Position numbers and translations under genes: made by a program
Source: Ruminococcaceae bacterium UBA2719
GTDB taxonomy: Bacteria > Bacillota > Clostridia > Oscillospirales > Acutalibacteraceae
Direction: 5' to 3'
Length of the DNA: 16,158 bases
NCBI GenBank assembly: GCA_002353935.1
Contig: DEKP01000026.1
Coordinates: forward strand, 52,741 to 68,898
Part shown: positions 12,698 to 16,158 of the stretch, in pieces
Numbering within the stretch: position 1 is the first letter of the stretch
How the letters are laid out: every line of letters starts with the position of its first letter
The notes under the pieces: model-generated
Told to the model about the DNA's origin: nothing
Database searches by the model: none
What the model saw: the letters and a program-made list of their open reading frames with translations, nothing else

Positions 12698-13450
12698 TTA
12701 TTCAACAGGTTCGACTTCGACCAAAGTTTCGGTGGTTACCGGCGCCTGAGTTTCTATAGGAGCCTCTGTCTGTATCGGTGCTTGTGTTTGTATCGGTGCT
12801 TGTGTTGCAGGCGGAGCCTGGGTTTCGGGAGCTTTTGTTTCTACCGGTGCCTCGGTTTGTGCCGGAGCTTCGGTTTTTTGTTCTTGTTTTTCTGTAGGAG
12901 CTTGCGTTTCTTTTCTTTGGGTTGCAGCGGTTGAAGCTGTGGTTTCGGTCATAGCAGTAGCTTTTTTATCAGGCTTTGATCCTGATTTTATCATAGCAAC
13001 ACATACAACTATTATCAATAAAACAGCACATACTACAGAAATAGTGATTATAAGAGCTTGTTTTTGTTTTTTCTTTTTTTGTTTTAGTCTTTCGTTTTCA
13101 AGTCTCTGACGGTTTACAGCTTCTTTATTAAGTTTATCAAATGCAACGGTTTCGTCCTTAGCTTCAAAATTATCTGCATCGGAATAGAAATCATCGCCAT
13201 AATCGTTTTCTGCACTATCTTCTGTATCCGTTCCTATATCGCTGCTTTTATATTCATTAGAACGGGAATAGATATTATCGTCATCATTTTTAGGTGCAAA
13301 ATTATTGAGATCCTCTTCTGTATAGAGCTTCGGCGCATCTTCAGACATAGATTTATCGGATGAAATTTCTGCTTTTTTATTGTCATCAGAACCCGAAAAG
13401 GTCTCGTTATCAAAATCATTAAATTCTAAATCGTTAAAATTATCAGGCAT
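12698..13450 (-). CDS. Single-pass membrane protein with Thr-Gln-Ala-Pro repeat tail
   Basis: 250 residues, family not recognised. Residues 1-105 are acidic and low in hydrophobics (repeated N-D, D-D-N, S-E-D), followed by a charged helix and a lysine cluster (L-K-Q-K-K-K-K-Q-K, about 123-131). One transmembrane helix follows (about 133-155), then an outside tail of about 95 residues with imperfect repeats of P-I-Q-T-Q-A and P-I-E-T-Q-A type, rich in Thr, Glu, Ala and Pro. The charge pattern places the acidic part in the cytoplasm and the repeats outside, possibly spanning the wall. ATG at 13450 is chosen because AGGAG lies 8 bases upstream; upstream in-frame starts overlap or precede that site. 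Divergent from the next gene, with a TATAAT box in between. Function unknown; an envelope or division-related role would be a guess. Confidence 0.65.
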   Translation of the reverse strand: MPDNFNDLEFNDFDNETFSGSDDNKKAEISSDKSMSEDAPKLYTEEDLNNFAPKNDDDNIYSRSNEYKSSDIGTDTEDSAENDYGDDFYSDADNFEAKDETVAFDKLNKEAVNRQRLENERLKQKKKKQKQALIITISVVCAVLLIIVVCVAMIKSGSKPDKKATAMTETTASTAATQRKETQAPTEKQEQKTEAPAQTEAPVETKAPETQAPPATQAPIQTQAPIQTEAPIETQAPVTTETLVEVEPVE

Positions 13451-13545
13451 AATCATTCTCCTAAAATTCAAATTGTTGTTATTATATCACGCAAGTTGAA
13501 AAAAGTCTACAAGCCTATATTTTATTGTAATAAATTTTCCAAAAT

Positions 13546-13574
13546 TTGCAAGTTTTATGATAATATGCTATACT
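13546..13574 (+). promoter_or_regulatory. Promoter of the multi-pass membrane protein gene
   Basis: -35 TTGCAA (13546-13551), a 17-base spacer, -10 TATACT (13569-13574), 71 bases before the ATG at 13646. Confidence 0.65.
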
Positions 13575-13645
13575 TAATATAATAAAATATTTTATAATAT
13601 TTAAACTTTTTGTCAAAACAAAGCAAAAGGAAGGTAGTGTGTAGA

Positions 13646-14323
13646 ATGGATTTCAATACACTATTTGAATCATTTAAGCAAAAATGTAAAACGATAATAC
13701 CGTTTATAAAAACCAAAAAAGGAAAATGGCTTGCGCTTTCTTTTGTTGCAGTATTTGTGCTGATGTTTTTTGCGCCGGCGTTTCACGGCCTTGTAGGAAC
13801 TGCTCTTATTGCCTGTGTAGCGGCTCCGTATCTTATTTTAATTTGGCGTAAATTTGATTGTGAGCATGCGATTGTTCCGGCTGTATTTTTATGCATCCCT
13901 ATGCTGCTTAATATGCCGATATACCACAATCTGAGTATTGTAACCTGTCTTTTTGTCGCTATAGTTTGTGTATTAATTGCAGCGTTAAATCCAATATTTT
14001 CATTCTTTGATAATCTGACAGATATGTTATATATTTATTTGATTACCGGCGCGATATGTGTAGGGATTGTATTTGTGGCTTTGCTTTTCATCTTTTTGGT
14101 ATCAGTTGCGTGGTGGATAATCTGCCTGGTAGCGTTTTTAGCTGTTATCGCTGTTTTCTTTACCGTTGTATTCTCAACTGCTGCGTACACCGCTACTGAC
14201 GATAAGCGGCAGAGCAGAAAAAATTATAATAAGAGCTATACTTACCACGCCGAAAGCAAACAGCGAGATAATAAAATTTATGATTTAAGCGAAGACGATT
14301 ATACAGACGTAAATGATAATTAA
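13646..14323 (+). CDS. Multi-pass membrane protein of unknown function
   Basis: 225 residues with about five to six hydrophobic helices between residues 27 and 185 (for example L-A-L-S-F-V-A-V-F-V-L-M-F-F, then A-L-I-A-C-V-A-A-P-Y-L-I-L-I, and a long final block around W-W-I-I-C-L-V-A-F-L). A basic N-terminus (K-T-K-K-G-K-W) and a charged, tyrosine-rich tail of about 40 residues that ends acidic (D-L-S-E-D-D-Y-T-D-V-N-D-N) should be cytoplasmic. No recognised family or catalytic motif. ATG at 13646 has AAGGAAGG about 11 bases upstream; an in-frame TTG at 13610 and GTG at 13637 are less likely. Transcribed away from the repeat-tailed membrane protein gene, with both promoters in a 195-base spacer, so the two may be co-regulated. 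A two-way terminator follows. Confidence 0.65.
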   Translation: MDFNTLFESFKQKCKTIIPFIKTKKGKWLALSFVAVFVLMFFAPAFHGLVGTALIACVAAPYLILIWRKFDCEHAIVPAVFLCIPMLLNMPIYHNLSIVTCLFVAIVCVLIAALNPIFSFFDNLTDMLYIYLITGAICVGIVFVALLFIFLVSVAWWIICLVAFLAVIAVFFTVVFSTAAYTATDDKRQSRKNYNKSYTYHAESKQRDNKIYDLSEDDYTDVNDN

Positions 14324-14434
14324 TAAAAGTAAAAACTCAAAATATTTAAATACTTAAATTGAACTATCAAATTTGTACAGACAGCATAAAAATCACCCTA
14401 AGACAGAAGAAACAGAATAATAAGTTTTAAGTAA

Positions 14435-14469
14435 AAAACTGATGTTGACATTCGATCGGCGTCAGTTTT
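14435..14469. terminator. Bidirectional terminator between convergent genes
   Basis: AAAACTGATG (14435-14444) pairs with CGTCAGTTTT (14460-14469; one T-G pair), extended inward by four further pairs. Both strands continue into T-rich sequence, so it serves the membrane protein gene on the plus strand and the acetyltransferase on the minus strand. Confidence 0.75.
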
Positions 14470-14484
14470 ATTATTGAACAGAAA

Positions 14485-15036
14485 TTATTTAACATAATCC
14501 TCACGCAAAATTGCATAGTAAGCAGAGTCGCAGATTCCGGTATTATTAATACCTGCCTGGCGGTGGATACCTTCAAATTTTAAGCTGCATTTTTGCATCA
14601 CCTTACCCGAATTAGGATTTTTTACATCATGTGTTGCCTGAATGCGGTTTACGTTTTCTTCTTCAAACAAGTATTTTATCACAGCTGAAAAAGCTTCGCT
14701 CATGATTCCCTTATGCCAGTATTTGTCGCTCAGACAATAGCCGATAGTTGCCTCGTTTAAAGCTTCATTAAAACTGACAACGTCGATTGCGCCGATTACT
14801 TGATTTGTTTCCTTTAAAACGATGCACCAGCGGTAGGTTCTGTCTTTTTGATATTCGCTTATAACAAAATCCAGATAACTTTCTGCCTCTTTAACGCTTT
14901 TGTATGTGGGAAAGGTCATATATTTTGTAACTTTATCAGAGGACAAATAGTTGTTAAACATTTCTTCTGCGTCATTTTTATCAAATCTTCTGAGAATCAA
15001 TCTGTCGGTTTCAATTGTCCGTGTGTTTTTTGTCAT
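14485..15036 (-). CDS. GNAT-family N-acetyltransferase, RimJ/RimL-like
   Basis: 183 residues, a complete single GNAT domain of the RimJ/RimL type. It opens with I-E-T-D-R-L-I-L-R-R-F (8-18), the usual first strand, has W-C-I-V-L-K and V-I-G-A-I-D (about 70-90), the acetyl-CoA pyrophosphate loop region G-Y-C-L-S-D-K-Y-W-H-K-G-I-M-S-E-A (98-114; the Q/R-x-x-G-x-G loop reads W-H-K-G-I-M), and N-P-N-S-G-K-V-M-Q-K-C (140-150). It would transfer acetyl from acetyl-CoA to an amine, such as a protein N-terminus, polyamine or drug; the substrate cannot be read from sequence. AAAGGA lies 9 bases before the ATG. A TATAAT box (minus strand, about 15050) with a weak TTAAAG -35 lies just upstream. Monocistronic. 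Confidence 0.88.
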   Translation of the reverse strand: MTKNTRTIETDRLILRRFDKNDAEEMFNNYLSSDKVTKYMTFPTYKSVKEAESYLDFVISEYQKDRTYRWCIVLKETNQVIGAIDVVSFNEALNEATIGYCLSDKYWHKGIMSEAFSAVIKYLFEEENVNRIQATHDVKNPNSGKVMQKCSLKFEGIHRQAGINNTGICDSAYYAILREDYVK

Positions 15037-15436
15037 AAATATCGTCCTTTTTATTATAAAGTTATTAGATTCCCTCTTTAAGGACTGTATACTATACTGT
15101 TAGAGATACTGTGGATCAGTAACGCGTTCTGTGTTATCCAAAAGCCGATGAAGCTCGCGTAGCTTCAAGCGGAGAAAGCAGTTAAAATCACGTACACAAG
15201 CCGAGTTAAAACTCACTCGATGTTGTTTTAAAATAATTTAAAATAGTAAAAAAATAGTGTAATAATCAAGGCAACTCAATAAAAAATATTTATTTTAAGC
15301 CCTGACTAAAACGGTCAGAGTTTTACTTTTGTAAAAAGCCAAGGGAGCAATTATTTGCAGGAAGAAATCAACCGGTGAACATTGTCTACTGCCGTTTCGG
15401 CGGCAAAGCTGTACGGGCGTGTGCCGAAAGCCGCGT
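15037..15436. other. Intergenic region with hairpins and no gene
   Basis: 400 bases. 15037-15120 holds the likely acetyltransferase promoter and overlapping GTATAC-type symmetric words. At about 15149-15167 a 7-bp stem (TGAAGCT/AGCTTCA) closes a CGCGT loop. 15170-15300 is AT-rich with no signal. At 15302-15318 a short CTGAC/GTCAG hairpin is followed by T-rich sequence. 15330-15436 is clearly more GC-rich, includes a CCGTTTCGG inverted repeat, and would be read-through of the TPR-like fragment in a shifted frame; I see no convincing protein. Confidence 0.4.
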
Positions 15437-15583
15437 TTAGATAACGGAGTGTGCGTCAGCATTTTTGCGATTGATGTCAAGTGCCTGCTTGGCAAGTCGC
15501 AATGATTCCTCATACCTGCCCTGCATAAAGGCAAGCCTGGAATCGGAAATAATAACATCAAGATTATCCGCATTGTGAATCAT
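15437..15583 (-). CDS. Short TPR-like protein or truncated TPR gene
   Basis: A 48-codon gene with GGAGG 5 to 6 bases before the ATG. It reads M-I-H-N-A-D-N-L-D-V, then I-S-D-S-R-L-A-F-M-Q-G-R-Y-E-E-S-L-R-L-A-style helix A and K-Q-A-L-D-I-N-R-K-N-A-D-A-H, the classic shape of one tetratricopeptide repeat (A...G.Y..A...A..AL..N....A). TPR units are normally repeated; here the frame stops at TAA (15437-15439) just where the second repeat should begin. Together with the unrelated, GC-richer sequence that follows, this suggests a gene truncated by a deletion or rearrangement, though a genuine mini-protein is possible. It sits 34 bases downstream of the SUKH gene in the same direction. Confidence 0.5.
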   Translation of the reverse strand: MIHNADNLDVIISDSRLAFMQGRYEESLRLAKQALDINRKNADAHSVI

Positions 15584-15617
15584 TTTTTCCTCCAATTATC
15601 TTTCTGTTAATAATTCG

Positions 15618-16091
15618 CTATATATCTATATATAATTTTTTTATAAAATCCGCAAAACTATCGGCAACCTTACTCATAGCCAAGTATCCAGTGTCACTAT
15701 TTTCAATTTCATGATTCATTAAATATATTTTGCCATAATCATTTCCTTTTGATAATAATATTCCAAAAGGATTTCCGAGAGAGTCATCGCCGATAGGAAG
15801 CATTTCAGGGGGAATAATTTTATCATTAGTCATTGTTTTATAGATATAAACTATATCATCATAATTATTTGTTTCACTATCATAAAAAACATAAAATTCT
15901 CTGATATCCGTTGTATTTTCTTGTTCTACAACAACATCTATATAATCAAAAACCAAATCTTCTGACGGAGTCCCCCCGTTATGTTCTATCATAAAATTCC
16001 TATAATCTGCCGGTAATTTCTGCCTTATCTTTTTTTCAAAATTGTCAAGTTGCTGTACTGATAACTTATTTCCACAATCAAACAAATTCAT
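15618..16091 (-). CDS. SUKH (SMI1/KNR4) family immunity protein
   Basis: 157 residues covering one SUKH domain. It has the N-terminal E-K-K-I-R-Q-K-L-P-A-D-Y-R-N-F-M (19-34) followed by H-N-G-G (37-40), then the central L-P-I-G-D-D-S-L-G-N-P-F-G-I (about 98-111) with G-K-I-Y-L-M-N-H-E near 119-127, and a C-terminal helix ending S-F-A-D-F-I-K-K-L. These are the standard SMI1/KNR4 landmarks. In bacteria most such proteins are cytoplasmic immunity proteins that bind and neutralise nuclease toxins of contact-dependent or secreted polymorphic systems. AGGGGG lies about 7 bases before the ATG. Directly upstream, 14 bases away, ends a reading frame with an H-T-G-G motif typical of HNH-type toxin tips, which supports the immunity role. 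Confidence 0.88.
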   Translation of the reverse strand: MNLFDCGNKLSVQQLDNFEKKIRQKLPADYRNFMIEHNGGTPSEDLVFDYIDVVVEQENTTDIREFYVFYDSETNNYDDIVYIYKTMTNDKIIPPEMLPIGDDSLGNPFGILLSKGNDYGKIYLMNHEIENSDTGYLAMSKVADSFADFIKKLYIDI

Positions 16092-16105
16092 TTAGATCCC
16101 CCTAA

Positions 16106-16158
16106 TTATTTATTTCTTTTAATAGAAGCGCCTCCTGTATGCGAAAAGCCTCCAATAG
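16106..16158 (-). CDS. C-terminal end of a probable HNH-type polymorphic toxin (cut by window edge)
   Basis: Only the last 16 codons are present: I-G-G-F-S-H-T-G-G-A-S-I-K-R-N-K, then TAA at 16106-16108. The S-H-T-G-G ending with a short basic tail is what I know from the extreme C-terminus of WHH/LHH-type HNH/Endonuclease VII toxin domains, where a late histidine helps bind the metal or substrate. It stops 14 bases before the SUKH immunity gene on the same strand, the usual toxin-then-immunity order. The assignment rests on a very short stretch plus context; the rest of the gene lies beyond the window. Confidence 0.5.
   Translation of the reverse strand, partial: IGGFSHTGGASIKRNK

Noticed and set aside
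15295..15573. A 92-codon minus-strand frame
   Set aside because: It starts inside the TPR-like gene in another frame, lacks a ribosome site, and its protein composition (Arg, Cys, Pro-rich) is not protein-like.

Overview
The window looks like chromosomal DNA of a low-GC, spore-forming gut Clostridium, probably Oscillospiraceae/Ruminococcaceae. The basis is AT-rich spacers, strong TTGACA/TATAAT promoters, a SpoIIE phosphatase, a VanW protein and a GGGtGRT/NifU-like pair. The species cannot be named from the sequence.

Layout. (1) 1-1930 is one end of an integrated mobile element: the N-terminus of a tyrosine integrase, a small excisionase-like HTH protein, a divergent XRE repressor with its promoter region, a short pyrophosphatase-like gene, two tandem 10-bp repeats that may be integrase arm sites, and a 15-bp sequence identical in coding sense to the last codons of guaA (I-E-W-E-stop), a known integration target. 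(2) 1967-9003 is a chromosomal block: a membrane-anchored VanW protein, a diacylglycerol glucosyltransferase-like enzyme, SpoIIE, and a transglutaminase-like lipoprotein. These are mostly cell-envelope and sporulation functions. (3) 9047-10764 is a two-gene operon of a NifU/IscU-like protein and a GGGtGRT protein, a conserved but functionally obscure pair. (4) 10888-12010 is a decayed IS481-like insertion sequence with a frameshift and a nonsense mutation, with similar palindromes near its left end and 50 bp beyond its right end. (5) 12151-12473 holds a coding remnant and tRNA-Thr(GGT) with promoter and terminator. (6) 12698-14323 is a divergent pair of unrecognised membrane proteins. (7) 14485-16158 is accessory-like: a GNAT acetyltransferase, a short TPR-like gene fragment, a SUKH (SMI1/KNR4) immunity protein, and at the edge the last residues of a probable HNH-type polymorphic toxin.

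How the parts work together. The left module fits a lysogeny-style switch in which the XRE protein controls its own promoter and the opposed xis-int promoter through inverted copies of one 10-bp word. The NifU-like and GGGtGRT proteins are co-transcribed and probably act together. The SUKH gene most likely protects against the toxin encoded just upstream of it.

The best leads for something undescribed are the GGGtGRT/NifU-like pair, the toxin/immunity pair cut by the right edge, the repressor plus pyrophosphatase unit in the mobile element, and the divergent membrane-protein pair.
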